This document shows, piece by piece, positions 8,633 to 17,545 of a stretch of 40,877 bases of DNA (position 1 is the stretch's first letter; each line of letters opens with the position of its first letter). The DNA is from Vulcanimicrobiota bacterium (GTDB taxonomy: Bacteria; Vulcanimicrobiota; Vulcanimicrobiia; Vulcanimicrobiales; Vulcanimicrobiaceae). The position numbers and the translations under genes were made by a program. A model generated the notes under the pieces. The model worked only from the letters and a program-made list of their open reading frames with translations, made no database searches and was not told the DNA's origin. The stretch is from contig PMFP01000085.1 in NCBI GenBank assembly GCA_003155175.1, positions 21,403 through 62,279 of the forward strand, read 5' to 3'.

Positions 8633-9511
8633 TTACCGGGTGCGCTTGCCTTGCCCCTGCCGTAGTTTGCTCGCCAGACGCCCGAGGGCCGCAAGGCGGC
8701 TCCCGACCGTCGGCTTGGCGATCGCGGGATTGCAGCGCCGTCCCAGTTCCGCGAGCGATTCGTCGGGATGCGCGAGGCGCAGCTCCGCGATCTCGCGCAG
8801 CGCCGGCGAGAGCTGCGCGAGTCCGTACGCGCTCGAGACGTACTCGATGAGCCGGCACTGGACGGCGGCAGCTTGCGCGGCGCGTTCGAGGTTTGCCGCC
8901 TCGGTGTTGACGAGCCGGTGAATGCGGTTCTTGGTTTCGCGCAGGGCGCGCACGTCTTCGAGGTGCAGCACGGCGCCGAACGCCCCGATCATGGTGAGCA
9001 CGTCCACGATGGCGTCGAAATCTTTGTAGTACAAGAGCCGGCGCATCTTTCGCGTCGTCGTCTTTGCCGTGCGGCCGGTGCTGCGCAGCATCCACGCCAG
9101 ACGCTCGGCCGTCTCGCCGCCGGGAAGCACGAATTCGAGGTGGTATCCGTGCGTACCGGCCGCGACGGAACCGCACGCGAGAAACGCGGCGCGGATCTCG
9201 ATCAAGCGGTCGCACTTCCGAACGGGTTTTCTCGGCGCCGTTCGCAGCGGCTCGGGCAGTTCGATCGCAAACGTCGGAAGACGCCGGAGGCGAGTCGCCG
9301 CTCGCTGCTCGATCGGATGGGTCTTGCGGTCGTCGAGCAGGCTCCAGAAGAGCCGGGCGACGGTGTTGCGATGCGTGATGAAATGCGTGCTTCGGGGGTT
9401 TGCGCCGTAGAGCGCGAGGCCCGCGCGCAGCGCGTTCCGACAGTGCTCGCCTTCCGGAACGTCGCGGGCGAGCGCGTCTTTCGTGTCGGCCGAGATGGAA
9501 GCGGCGCTCAC
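8633..9511 (-). CDS. whiA: WhiA-family DNA-binding protein (sporulation/cell-division regulator)
   Basis: WhiA (DUF199) combines a degenerate LAGLIDADG homing-endonuclease fold with a C-terminal helix-turn-helix. It acts as a transcription or cell-division factor in Actinobacteria and Firmicutes. The 292-residue protein has the recognisable C-terminal block LRETKNRIHRLVNTEAANL, then LSPALREIAELRLAHPDESL and a VGSRLAALGRL-type recognition helix. The N-terminal half holds FLACGSVA and YHLEF, matching the endonuclease-like domain. It is slightly short against the usual 310-330. It starts one base after the S4-domain gene stop and leads into gap. What it does in a diderm that shows no sporulation genes here is unknown. 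Confidence 0.9.
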   Translation of the reverse strand: MSAASISADTKDALARDVPEGEHCRNALRAGLALYGANPRSTHFITHRNTVARLFWSLLDDRKTHPIEQRAATRLRRLPTFAIELPEPLRTAPRKPVRKCDRLIEIRAAFLACGSVAAGTHGYHLEFVLPGGETAERLAWMLRSTGRTAKTTTRKMRRLLYYKDFDAIVDVLTMIGAFGAVLHLEDVRALRETKNRIHRLVNTEAANLERAAQAAAVQCRLIEYVSSAYGLAQLSPALREIAELRLAHPDESLAELGRRCNPAIAKPTVGSRLAALGRLASKLRQGQGKRTR

Positions 9512-9512
9512 G

Positions 9513-9788
9513 TTAGATCCAATCGGACGGCTCGTCGCGGCGCCGGTTGAGAATTTCGTAGAGGCCGGCGGGTTTCACCGACGGAGTCACGCGGAGCGGC
9601 ACGTCGAGCACGCGGAGCACGACGAACGTCGTCGCGTAGTGAATCTCGAGCACGTCACCCTGCTTGACCTGGTAGCCCGGCTTGAGGGGCTTACCGTCCT
9701 TGGTCACGCGTCCGTGCTCGAGAGCTTCGTGAGCTTCGGAACGGCGCTTCGAAAGCCGCGCTACCTTCATGAATTTATCGAGGCGCAC
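9513..9788 (-). CDS. S4-domain RNA-binding protein (HslR/RqcP-like)
   Basis: Small cytoplasmic RNA-binding protein of 91 residues. The N-terminal segment (V)RLDKFMKVARLSKRRSEA followed by GRVTKDGKPLKPGYQVKQGD is a textbook S4 domain. This kind occurs in Hsp15/HslR and RqcP, which bind the large ribosomal subunit and act on stalled peptidyl-tRNA complexes. The start is the GTG at 9788, because a strong GGAGG lies about four bases upstream and the S4 fold begins there; the longer open frame to 9818 has no such support. It is the first gene of the whiA-glycolysis operon. In other whiA neighbourhoods rapZ and yvcK usually take this place. Confidence 0.87.
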   Translation of the reverse strand: MRLDKFMKVARLSKRRSEAHEALEHGRVTKDGKPLKPGYQVKQGDVLEIHYATTFVVLRVLDVPLRVTPSVKPAGLYEILNRRRDEPSDWI

Positions 9789-9801
9789 GCATCCTCCAGT
9801 A
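9789..9801 (-). promoter_or_regulatory. Strong ribosome binding site of the S4-domain gene
   Basis: On the minus strand, GGAGG precedes the GTG at 9788 by about four bases, which decides the start codon. The 75-base divergent gap to the MATE gene at 9864 must hold both promoters; no clear -35/-10 boxes were identified. Confidence 0.6.
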
Positions 9802-9863
9802 CCACGCCGGTGCCTCACACTCCCCGCGGGAGATGGCCGTTTGGGCGGCGCACGATACGACGC

Positions 9864-11267
9864 ATGGCCGAGGAGTCACCGTCTCCCGCCGCCGCTCCGC
9901 GGGGCTTCGACATCTTCACGACGTCACGTCCGCTCTGGCAGACGATGCTGGTGTTTCTCGTCCCGCTCATGCTCAGCAACCTGCTGCAGTCGGCGTCGGG
10001 TACGTTCAACAGCATCTTCCTTGGGCGCTTCATCGGCGTCCACGCCTTGGCGGCGGTATCGTCGATCTTTCCGGTCGTCTTCTTTCTGGTTTCGTTTATG
10101 ATCGGCATCTCGAGCGGGAGCACCGTGCTGATCGGGCAGGCCTACGGTGCGAGAGACGAACACAAACTCAAGCGTATCGCGGGAACGACGATCGGCGTGG
10201 GTTTCTACTTCAGCATCCTCACGTGCGTTCTCGGCGTCGTGTTCGCTCGCGACCTCCTCGAGATCATCCGAACGCCGTCCGACATCCTGACCGACGCGAC
10301 CGCCTACTCGCGAATCGTCTGGCTCTCGCTGCCCATTCTGTTTCCGTATCTGATCTACACGACGGTCATCCGCGGTACGGGCGACTCGCGGACGCCGTTT
10401 TACTTTCTGATCGTCAGCACGGCGCTTTCGGCAGTCCTGACGCCCGCGCTCATCTTCGGCTGGCTGTGGCTGCCGAAAATCGGCGTTCTCTCGGCCGCAG
10501 TCGCCAATTTTGCCGCGAGCTTCATCGCGTTCGCCGGGCTGCTCGTCTACCTTCAGGTGCTGCGCAGCCCGCTCCGCGTGGACCGCGAGCTTATCGCGGA
10601 CATGGTGAACGTGGATTGGGGCATCTTTCTCAAGGTCGTGCGCATCGGCATTCCGACCGGCATTCAGGTCGTGATGGTCTCGCTTTCCGAGATCGCGGTC
10701 ATCACGTTCGTCAATCGCTTCGGCTCGCACGCGACGGCCGCGTACGGCGCCGTGAACCAGATCGTCTCGTACGTCCAGTTCCCGGCCATTTCCATCGGCA
10801 TTACGGCCTCCATTTTCGGAGCGCAGTCCATCGGCGCCCGGCGCGAGGACATGCTGGGCGCCGTCGTTCGGTCGGCCGTCACTTTGAACTACGTCATCGG
10901 CTCGGTGCTTATCGGTCTCGTGTACGTGTTCTCCAACGACGTGCTCGGGTGGTTCATCACCGACGCTCCGACGCTTGCAGTGGCACACGAACTCGTGATG
11001 ATTACGATGTGGTCGTACCTGCTGTTCGGAAACAGCGCCGTGCTTAGCGGCATCATGCGTGCCAGCGGCGACGTGATCGTTCCAACGCTCAACGGCATCG
11101 GCGCGATCTGGCTCGTCGAAGTCCCGGCCGCGTACATCCTCATGCAACACTTCGGCCTCGCGGGCGTCTGGATGGGCTATCCGATCGCGTTCGCCGCCGC
11201 CCTGACCGCGCAGTTCACGTACTACACGCTGGTGTGGAAAAAGAAAACCCACGAGCGTTTGGTGTAG
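9864..11267 (+). CDS. MATE-family multidrug/toxin exporter
   Basis: Inner-membrane antiporter of 467 residues with about 12 transmembrane helices in two similar halves. Each half begins with a recognisable MATE stretch: PLMLSNLLQSASGTFNSIFL near residue 35, and IGIPTGIQVVMVSLSEIAVI for the second half. The open frame runs much further upstream. I chose the ATG at 9864 (MAEESPSPAAAPRGFDIFTT) because it leaves a short cytoplasmic tail before helix 1, as usual in the family. It is transcribed divergently from the S4-whiA operon and converges on the hotdog-fold gene with an 18-base gap. The substrate cannot be read from sequence. Given the surrounding glycan genes it could export a metabolite, but that is speculation. 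Confidence 0.92.
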   Translation: MAEESPSPAAAPRGFDIFTTSRPLWQTMLVFLVPLMLSNLLQSASGTFNSIFLGRFIGVHALAAVSSIFPVVFFLVSFMIGISSGSTVLIGQAYGARDEHKLKRIAGTTIGVGFYFSILTCVLGVVFARDLLEIIRTPSDILTDATAYSRIVWLSLPILFPYLIYTTVIRGTGDSRTPFYFLIVSTALSAVLTPALIFGWLWLPKIGVLSAAVANFAASFIAFAGLLVYLQVLRSPLRVDRELIADMVNVDWGIFLKVVRIGIPTGIQVVMVSLSEIAVITFVNRFGSHATAAYGAVNQIVSYVQFPAISIGITASIFGAQSIGARREDMLGAVVRSAVTLNYVIGSVLIGLVYVFSNDVLGWFITDAPTLAVAHELVMITMWSYLLFGNSAVLSGIMRASGDVIVPTLNGIGAIWLVEVPAAYILMQHFGLAGVWMGYPIAFAAALTAQFTYYTLVWKKKTHERLV

Positions 11268-11285
11268 CGCGGTCGCGGGCCGAGG

Positions 11286-11684
11286 TTAGAGCCGCTTTTT
11301 CTCTTTTGGCGTCACGCACGTGCCGCTCGCCCGGCAAACGACGAGCGGAGACGCGAGTACGTCGGCGGCGCTGTCGCTGACGTCGGTCCGCACGGCGATC
11401 ACTTTTCGCGCTTCGAACGTCATGCGGCGCGACGTGTTTCCGACGCTTTCGATCCGGCCTTCGGCTTCGATGTAGTCGCCGGCGTAGACCGGGGCGAGAA
11501 ACTCGACCGAGTCGTAGGCGACGAACAGGCCTTCGTCTCCGTCCATGCGGATCAAGAGCTCCGTCGCCACGTCGCCGAAGAGCGCGAGCAGGCGGGCGCC
11601 GTCGACGAGGTTTCCTCCGTAGTGCGCGTCGTGCGCGCTCATGCGTAGCCGGATCAGGCTGCTTGCGTCTTCGCGAGTTGCCAC
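11286..11684 (-). CDS. Hotdog-fold protein, 3-aminobutyryl-CoA ammonia-lyase-like (Kal family)
   Basis: Single hotdog-domain protein of about 132 residues. The core [20 protein letters not shown], then [15 protein letters not shown] and [16 protein letters not shown], closely matches what I know of 3-aminobutyryl-CoA ammonia-lyase of the lysine fermentation pathway. It ends with a SGTCVTP block. An ATG occurs at 11642, but the strand SLIRLRM just before it belongs to the fold. A GTG at 11684 with GAGGT four bases upstream is therefore the likelier start and overlaps the mazG end by about 30 bases. No other lysine-fermentation genes (kamA, kamD/E, kdd, kce) are in the window, so a different acyl-CoA lyase or thioesterase role is possible. 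Confidence 0.8.
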   Translation of the reverse strand: MATREDASSLIRLRMSAHDAHYGGNLVDGARLLALFGDVATELLIRMDGDEGLFVAYDSVEFLAPVYAGDYIEAEGRIESVGNTSRRMTFEARKVIAVRTDVSDSAADVLASPLVVCRASGTCVTPKEKKRL

Positions 11685-12844
11685 AATACCTCGAGTTCCT
11701 CCAGCGAAAGATCGGCGAGCGCTTTGCCGTCCGCGGCGGCACGCTCCTCCATGAAATGAAAGCGGCGGTAGAATTTCTCGTTCGCCTCGCGCACGGCGGT
11801 TTCTGCGTCGATGCCGAGCGCGCGCGAGAGGTTTACCAGCGTGAAGAAAACGTCGCCGAGCTCTTCGCGTACGTGCGGGTCGTCTTGCTTCTGGCGGCGC
11901 GCCTGTGCGAGCTCGTCGAGTTCCTCGACGAGTTTCTCGAGAATGCCCTCGACGCCGGGCCAATCGAAACCCACGCGCGAGGCTTTCTCTTGCATGCGCT
12001 GCCCGCGTTGCAGCGCGCCGAGGTGCTTCGGGATTCCGTCCAGCCGGCTCTTACGTGCGATGCCGGTCTTTTCTTGGGCCTTTAGCGTCTCCCAGCTCTT
12101 CCACTGCGAATCCACGTCTTCGATGACGGCGTCGCTGAAGACGTGCGGATGGCGGCGAACCATCTTGTTGGCGAGTGCGTCCACCACGTCGGCGACCGTG
12201 AACCTCCCGACTTCGGTTGCGAGCTGCGCGTGGAACACGATCTGCAGCAACAGATCGCCGAGCTCCTCGCAGAGCGCATCGAGGTCGCGCGCTTCGATGG
12301 CCTCGACGACTTCGAACGTCTCTTCGATGAGGTACGGGACGAGCGTGCGATGGGTTTGTTCGCGATCCCAGGGACAGCCCAGCCGCAAGCGCGCCATGAT
12401 TTCGATGAGGTCGGCCCACGAGTAATGGGACGATTGCGGCGGCAGCGGAACGAGCGGAACGGAAATCGGCGCCGAGAGTGCGGATCGCGGCATGCCGGGA
12501 ACGATGCTCGTCTCGACGCCGCGCGCTTCCAGCGCTCGCAGCAGCATCGGCAGTCCGGGAAAATCGCCGAGCGGCGTCCCGAGGACGCCGAGCGCGAGTT
12601 CCGCGTCGTTCTCGCCCATGCGGTCCATAAAATAGTCGAGCTCGTCGGACCCGCCGCGAACGAACAAGCCGGCGTCCCGGACGAGATCGCGCCTGATCGT
12701 GACGCCTTGCTCCTCTAAATAGGTCGTGAGCTCGGGCGGCGCGAGCAGAGCGACCGCGCGCCCCGCCGAGCGGAGCGCGTCGAGGCTTCCCAGCGTCAGC
12801 AGCGACGGGTCACCGGGGCCCAGGCCAATGATCTTCACGAGCAT
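11654..12844 (-). CDS. mazG: MazG-family nucleoside triphosphate pyrophosphohydrolase with truncated tetrapyrrole-methylase-like N-terminus
   Basis: House-cleaning hydrolase of NTPs to NMP and pyrophosphate. Residues from about 140 to the end form two MazG repeats. The first has [20 protein letters not shown] and the metal-binding [15 protein letters not shown]. The second has [20 protein letters not shown] and [13 protein letters not shown]. The first 120 or so residues begin [17 protein letters not shown] and include [14 protein letters not shown] and SIVPGMP, the signature of the N-terminal half of a tetrapyrrole/SAM methylase. In Bacillus YabN-type fusions that domain is about 220 residues; here its C-terminal half is missing, so methylase activity is unlikely. 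The gene precedes and overlaps the hotdog gene. MazG assignment is firm. Confidence 0.93.
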   Translation of the reverse strand: MLVKIIGLGPGDPSLLTLGSLDALRSAGRAVALLAPPELTTYLEEQGVTIRRDLVRDAGLFVRGGSDELDYFMDRMGENDAELALGVLGTPLGDFPGLPMLLRALEARGVETSIVPGMPRSALSAPISVPLVPLPPQSSHYSWADLIEIMARLRLGCPWDREQTHRTLVPYLIEETFEVVEAIEARDLDALCEELGDLLLQIVFHAQLATEVGRFTVADVVDALANKMVRRHPHVFSDAVIEDVDSQWKSWETLKAQEKTGIARKSRLDGIPKHLGALQRGQRMQEKASRVGFDWPGVEGILEKLVEELDELAQARRQKQDDPHVREELGDVFFTLVNLSRALGIDAETAVREANEKFYRRFHFMEERAAADGKALADLSLEELEVLWQLAKTQAA

Positions 12845-12895
12845 CTTGCGCGCTGATTCTCTGGCAGCCGGGCAGACCCCGCGGGCGAATGGAAA

Positions 12896-12920
12896 GGGCC
12901 CCGGACGTCGTCCGAGGCCC
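12896..12920 (-). terminator. Probable intrinsic terminator after the foldase lipoprotein gene
   Basis: An inverted repeat of 11 paired bases with one mismatch and almost no loop lies 28 bases past the foldase stop codon. In the minus-strand direction it runs into TTTCCATT, a short imperfect T tract. It lies between the foldase and mazG genes, where separation of two transcripts would make sense. The weak T-run keeps confidence moderate. Confidence 0.5.
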
Positions 12921-12947
12921 TCGCGGTGCCCTGATGTGAGGCGGCCG

Positions 12948-13874
12948 TTACTGTTGCGGTGCGGCGCCCGGCTGGCCCGCCGCGAAGAGTCCCGCGAACT
13001 GCGGGTCGTTCGTTTGGATCTTGGCGCTTTGCATCAAGCTCTGCAAGAACGGCTGCACGAGCGGGCCTTCTTGTTGCTGGCGCAATTCGTCGGCGATCTT
13101 CGCGTGCGCGCTGGCAAGCGTGGCCTTCTGCGCCGGCGTGCGGCTCTCGACCTGGATCACGTGATAGCCGTACGGCGATCTCACCGGCGGGCTGATCTCG
13201 CCGGGCGTGAGCGCGAACGCCGCCTGATCGAACGCCGGCACCATCTGTCCGCGTCCGAAGCAACCGAGGTCGCCGCCTTTGGCTTTGGTTCCCGGATCGG
13301 TGGAGTACTGCGCGGCAACCGCTTCGAACTTCTGTCCGGATTTGAGCGCCGCCTCGACCTTTTGCGCGGTGGCGAGATCCGGAACCAGAATGTGGCGGGC
13401 GCAGACCTTCGCCGGCGTGTCGAATCCGGCGTGGTTCTTGTTGAAGAATTCGTCGATCTGCGCTTCGGTGACGTTCACGTTCTTTCCGACGGCGCGGTCG
13501 ATGATGATCTGGGTGCGCAACGCCGACTGAACGTCGTTCTCGGTCAGGCCGCGCGCCTTGAGCATCTGGTCCCACGATCCGGCGGGGAAGTTCGCCTTGA
13601 TCGTGTCTTCCTTCGCCGCGACGTCGGCACTGGTTACGACGATGTTGTTCTTGGCCGCGTACTGCTCGATGAGCTTCTCTTGCACCATCTGCTGCAGAAC
13701 CTGGCGCGCCATCGGGCTGCTCTGGAGCTTGGCGTCGAAATCGGCTTGGCTGATCGGGTCGCCGTTGACGGTGGCTACGGCGCCGCCGCTGCCGGCGCCG
13801 CCGGAGCATGCGGCGAGCGACGCGCCGAGTACCAGGGTAAAGATGCCCGCGACGAGGCGGTGGGATTTGGACAT
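12948..13874 (-). CDS. Lipoprotein peptidyl-prolyl cis-trans isomerase, SurA/PrsA (parvulin) type
   Basis: Extracytoplasmic folding chaperone of 308 residues. A lipoprotein signal with the lipobox LAAC puts the lipidated cysteine at C23. A SurA-N-like helical region follows: VNGDPISQADFDAKL, then VQEKLIEQYAAKNNI. The parvulin domain spans about 158-245, with ARHILV, the FEAVAAQYSTDPGT segment, KGGDLGCFGRGQMVPAF and the closing GYHVIQVE. The C-terminus is Gln/Ala/Pro rich. A GGAG lies about six bases before the ATG. It would assist folding of exported proteins such as the barrel protein at 22849-24612. Whether it behaves as SurA (periplasmic) or PrsA (membrane-anchored) is not settled; the lipobox favours anchoring. 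Confidence 0.92.
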   Translation of the reverse strand: MSKSHRLVAGIFTLVLGASLAACSGGAGSGGAVATVNGDPISQADFDAKLQSSPMARQVLQQMVQEKLIEQYAAKNNIVVTSADVAAKEDTIKANFPAGSWDQMLKARGLTENDVQSALRTQIIIDRAVGKNVNVTEAQIDEFFNKNHAGFDTPAKVCARHILVPDLATAQKVEAALKSGQKFEAVAAQYSTDPGTKAKGGDLGCFGRGQMVPAFDQAAFALTPGEISPPVRSPYGYHVIQVESRTPAQKATLASAHAKIADELRQQQEGPLVQPFLQSLMQSAKIQTNDPQFAGLFAAGQPGAAPQQ

Positions 13875-13915
13875 GTGGGCTCCACTCGAGGATGGGGGTA
13901 AAAAAACGTGATAAA

Positions 13916-13934
13916 GCGGAGCCCAGGGCTCCGC
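13916..13934 (-). terminator. Hairpin between mfd and the foldase gene, possible terminator
   Basis: A perfect eight-base inverted repeat with a three-base loop. Read on the minus strand it is followed by TTTAT and, four bases later, by a run of seven T. It lies about 100 bases past the mfd stop and about 40 bases before the foldase ATG. It could end the mfd transcript or sit in the foldase leader. A second GC-rich hairpin with a CAAG-type loop lies nearer mfd at about 14005-14018, without an adjacent T tract. Confidence 0.45.
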
Positions 13935-14032
13935 ATCGCCTGGCAGATTCGCGCCGGGACCGGCCCGCGCCCTTTAAAAACAGGCTCCTTCGAGGACGAC
14001 CGGGGCGGGCAAGCCCGCGGCACCCCCCGGCC

Positions 14033-17000
14033 TTACATCGCTTCGAGCAGGTTGCGCAGGAGGGGCATCCAGGTGGTTTCGGCGGGTTCTTTTCCGCGTG
14101 CGGGCGGCAAATCCACGAGAATCTTGCCGTCGGAGAAGCGGAACCGGTTCTTGGTGAGCGCCTGGAACTTCGGCAGCATCGCCGGGTCCAGGGAAAATCC
14201 GCTGCCGACGCCGAGCGTAAGGCGGCTTTCGTCGACGACGACGCGCGTGATGCGCTTGCGTAAGGCGATGGCGCGCAGTTTGGTGAGCGCGACCAGATTC
14301 TCCAGCGGCGCCGGAAACGGCCCGAAGCGGTCGCGAACGCCGGCCGCTACGTCCTCGACGTCCTCCTCGGTGCGCGCTCGAGCCAGCTGCTGATAGACGG
14401 CGATCTTCTGCGAGACTTGCGGGATATAGTCGCTCGGGACGAAGGCGCTGATCTTCACGTCGATTACCGCTTCGGCGCGTTCCTCGAGCGTCGCACTGAT
14501 GCCGCGGCGCTCCGCGATGGCTTCGGCCAGCAATTGACAATACGTATCGAAGCCGACCGACGCGATGAACCCGGACTGCGCGGCGCCGAGCAGGTTACCC
14601 GCGCCGCGAATCTCGAGATCGCGCATGGCGATCTGCAGACCCGAGCCCAGATGGGTGAACTCGCGTATCGCTTCCAGGCGCGCTTTCGCGTCCTCGCTGA
14701 GCGCCTTGTGGCCCTGGTAGAGCAGATAGCAGTAGGCTTGATGGTTCGAACGTCCGACGCGGCCCCGCAACTGGTAGAGTTGCGCCAAGCCGAATTTGTC
14801 GGCGTCGTTGACGATCATGGTATTGACGTTCGGGATGTCGATTCCGTTCTCGATGATCGTCGTGGCGACGAGAATGTCGGATTCGCCTTCGATGAAGCGC
14901 TGCATGATCGGTTCGATCTCCGATTCGCTCATCTGGCCGTGCCCGACTTCGATGCGCGCGTTCGGAACGAGCTTGGCGAGCGCGTTGCGAACGGCGAAGA
15001 TCGATTCGATCCGGTTGTGGAGATAGTAGATCTGGCCGCCGCGGTCGAGTTCGGCGGCGATCGCGTGCTGCACGATGGCGTCGCTCATCGGAACGACCAC
15101 GGTCTTGATCGACATCCGGTTCTTGGGCGCCGTCTGGATGAGCGAGAGATCGCGCACGCCCAGCAGCGACATGTGGAGGGTTCGCGGAATCGGCGTTGCC
15201 GATAGCGTCAGGACGTCGACGCTGGCACGGTATTCCTTGAGCCGTTCTTTGTGCATGACGCCGAAGCGCTGCTCCTCGTCCACGACGATGAGTCCGAGGT
15301 CGGCGAAGGCGACGTCTTTTTGCAAGAGGCGGTGCGTGCCGATGACGACGTCCACGCGCCCCTCGGCAAGATCTTTGAGGATCTTCCGCTGCTCCGCTTT
15401 CGTTTTGTAGCGCGAGAGCTGCTCGATGCGGACCGGAAAGCCGGCAAAACGTGCCTCGAAGGTGCGGCCGTGCTGAGCGGCGAGCAGCGTGGTCGGCACG
15501 AGAACCGCGACTTGTTTCTTGTCGGCGATGGCCTTGAACGCCGCGCGCATCGCGACCTCGGTCTTTCCGTAGCCGACGTCGCCGCAGACGAGGCGGTCCA
15601 TCGGACGCGGACGTTCCATGTCGGCTTTCGTGGCGACGATGGCCGACTGCTGATCCACGGTGGGGTCGTACGGGAAGGCCTCTTCCATCTCGGCTTGCCA
15701 CGTCGAGTCGGCCGAAAACGCAAAGCCCTTGGCCAGCTCGCGTTCGGCGTAGAGTTTGACGAGGCCGTCGGCGATTTTTGCCAGCGATTCGGAGACGCGC
15801 GATTTGGTGCGCGCCCAGTCGGCGCCGCCCATCTTGGAGAGCCGCGCCGATTGACCTTCGGCGGCGGAGTACTTGGTGACTTGATGCATCTGGGTCACGG
15901 GCACGAGCATGCGATCGTTCCCCGCGTACTGCAGATCCAAGTAGTCTTGCGTCGAGCCCAAGACGGTCTCGGTCCGCAATCCCAGGTATTGACCGATGCC
16001 GTGCACGGCGTGCACGATGAAGTCGCCGACTTTCAAATCCCCGAGCGTGACGGGGACGCCTTCTTTGATCGCGCGTAGTTTGACGCGCCTCGGCGGCTGA
16101 CCGAAAATCTCGCCGTCGCCGAGCACGCGTAGCCGCAGCGAAGGCAGCGTAAAGCCGTATTCGACGTTGCCGTGATCGACCATCACGCGGCCGCGCTCGA
16201 GGTCCACCCCCGCCGCGCGCAGCAAGTCCGTCGTTCTGCCGACGGCGGAACTCACGATGCCGACGGTCTCGCCGGCGGCGACCCACTCGCGCACGCTCTG
16301 CGAGAAGAGCTCGACCTGGCGGTTGAAGCGCTCGGCCGGGCGGCAATCGAACGCGAACGACTCCCTCACGTTCGCGAGCCACGGGAGCCCGTCGCTATGC
16401 TCGATAGCGCCGGGCAGCACGATGCTGCGCCGTTCGCGCAGCGCGCGCCCGAGTTCGTCCAGCCTCGGACGCCGGGCGGCCACTTCGGCGAGCAGCGCCT
16501 CTTCGACGCCGTCGTCGCGCACCGCGAGCTCACCCGACGACGCGTCGGCCAGCAGCAACTCCGTTTCGCGAGCGCGCTCTTGGAAGAGGGCGTTCTCGAC
16601 CGTCGCGATCATCGCCGGCTCGTCGAGCACGACGACCGCGCGGGCATCCAGATAGTCGAGCAGGGTGCTGCGTGCGTCGAACGCCAGGCCGATCCAGGAA
16701 TCCGGAACGTCCCGGCCCGCGTCGAGATGCGCGGTCAGCGCCGCGCGCGCACCCGCTTCGCCGGTGAATTCCCGCGCAACGCGCTCGCGGATCTCCGCGT
16801 CGCGTGGAATTTCGGACCACGGAACGACGTCGAGCTCGGTCAGCGTTTCCACGCTGCGCTGCGACTCCAGCGCGAACGCGCGAACGCTCTCGATCGTATC
16901 GCCGAAGAACTCGATGCGAGCGGGCCGGTCCGCGCTTGCGGCAAAGAGATCGAGGATGCCGCCGCGCACCGCATATTCCCCCGCCGCGCTGACGACGTCG

Positions 17001-17545
17001 ACCCGCCGGTATCCGAGACGGTGAAGCCGCGCGAGCGTGTCCTCCCAGCCGGCTTCCGCGCCGGGCCGTAGCATGAAGCGCAGCTCGCGCAGAACGGCGG
17101 GCGGCATCGCGTATTGCGCGACGGCGGACACGGAAGCCAGAACGATGCGCGCCCTGCCGTCGGCGATCTCGCTCAGCAGCGTCATGCGCGCGCTGCGCTC
17201 GGACGGGCTCTCCAACGCACCGATCGCTTCGTCGCGCGGACGCAAGAGTGCGACCGTGCGAGGTTCGGGCTCTCCCAGGTAGTAGAGCAGATCGCCGAAG
17301 ATTCGCTCGGCGACGTCGGGCGTCGGCACGACCACCAGAATCTGGCCGCCCAAGGCGCGGTGCATCGCCGCGACGAGCGCCGGCCGCGCGGCCGCGACCG
17401 TTTCGTGAAGCGCGTACGCCGCGCCGGGGCCCGCCGCTCGAACGCGGTCGAGCAGCGTCGCGAACGAGCCGCCGGGCGCTTCCAGGCGTTCGAAGAGAAG
17501 GTCGCGCAGGCCGGACGTCGCGGTGCGCGTTGCGGTAACGGTCAT
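14033..17545 (-). CDS. mfd: Transcription-repair coupling factor
   Basis: DNA translocase that removes RNA polymerase stalled at lesions and recruits UvrA. It has 1170 residues, matching family length, from the ATG at 17545. The frame stays open further upstream, but that part overlaps another gene and is not conserved. The N-terminal third is the UvrB-like module, with GYRRVDVVSAAGEYAVRGGI and IEFFGDTIESVR. LKVGDFIVHAVHGIGQYLGL marks the RNA-polymerase interaction domain. The motor has Walker A GDVGYGKTE near 655-662, DEEQ near 755, TLSATPIPRTLHMS, and motif VI QLRGRVGRS. A TRCF C-terminal domain ends the protein. The start overlaps the stop of the GT-C gene by four bases, so it ends a glycan-assembly operon, an unusual setting. 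Confidence 0.97.
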   Translation of the reverse strand: MTVTATRTATSGLRDLLFERLEAPGGSFATLLDRVRAAGPGAAYALHETVAAARPALVAAMHRALGGQILVVVPTPDVAERIFGDLLYYLGEPEPRTVALLRPRDEAIGALESPSERSARMTLLSEIADGRARIVLASVSAVAQYAMPPAVLRELRFMLRPGAEAGWEDTLARLHRLGYRRVDVVSAAGEYAVRGGILDLFAASADRPARIEFFGDTIESVRAFALESQRSVETLTELDVVPWSEIPRDAEIRERVAREFTGEAGARAALTAHLDAGRDVPDSWIGLAFDARSTLLDYLDARAVVVLDEPAMIATVENALFQERARETELLLADASSGELAVRDDGVEEALLAEVAARRPRLDELGRALRERRSIVLPGAIEHSDGLPWLANVRESFAFDCRPAERFNRQVELFSQSVREWVAAGETVGIVSSAVGRTTDLLRAAGVDLERGRVMVDHGNVEYGFTLPSLRLRVLGDGEIFGQPPRRVKLRAIKEGVPVTLGDLKVGDFIVHAVHGIGQYLGLRTETVLGSTQDYLDLQYAGNDRMLVPVTQMHQVTKYSAAEGQSARLSKMGGADWARTKSRVSESLAKIADGLVKLYAERELAKGFAFSADSTWQAEMEEAFPYDPTVDQQSAIVATKADMERPRPMDRLVCGDVGYGKTEVAMRAAFKAIADKKQVAVLVPTTLLAAQHGRTFEARFAGFPVRIEQLSRYKTKAEQRKILKDLAEGRVDVVIGTHRLLQKDVAFADLGLIVVDEEQRFGVMHKERLKEYRASVDVLTLSATPIPRTLHMSLLGVRDLSLIQTAPKNRMSIKTVVVPMSDAIVQHAIAAELDRGGQIYYLHNRIESIFAVRNALAKLVPNARIEVGHGQMSESEIEPIMQRFIEGESDILVATTIIENGIDIPNVNTMIVNDADKFGLAQLYQLRGRVGRSNHQAYCYLLYQGHKALSEDAKARLEAIREFTHLGSGLQIAMRDLEIRGAGNLLGAAQSGFIASVGFDTYCQLLAEAIAERRGISATLEERAEAVIDVKISAFVPSDYIPQVSQKIAVYQQLARARTEEDVEDVAAGVRDRFGPFPAPLENLVALTKLRAIALRKRITRVVVDESRLTLGVGSGFSLDPAMLPKFQALTKNRFRFSDGKILVDLPPARGKEPAETTWMPLLRNLLEAM

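Noticed and set aside
9924..11252. 442-codon minus-strand frame opposite the MATE gene
   Set aside because: It is His/Asp/Arg-rich with no fold-like pattern and is explained by the codon bias of the MATE gene on the other strand.
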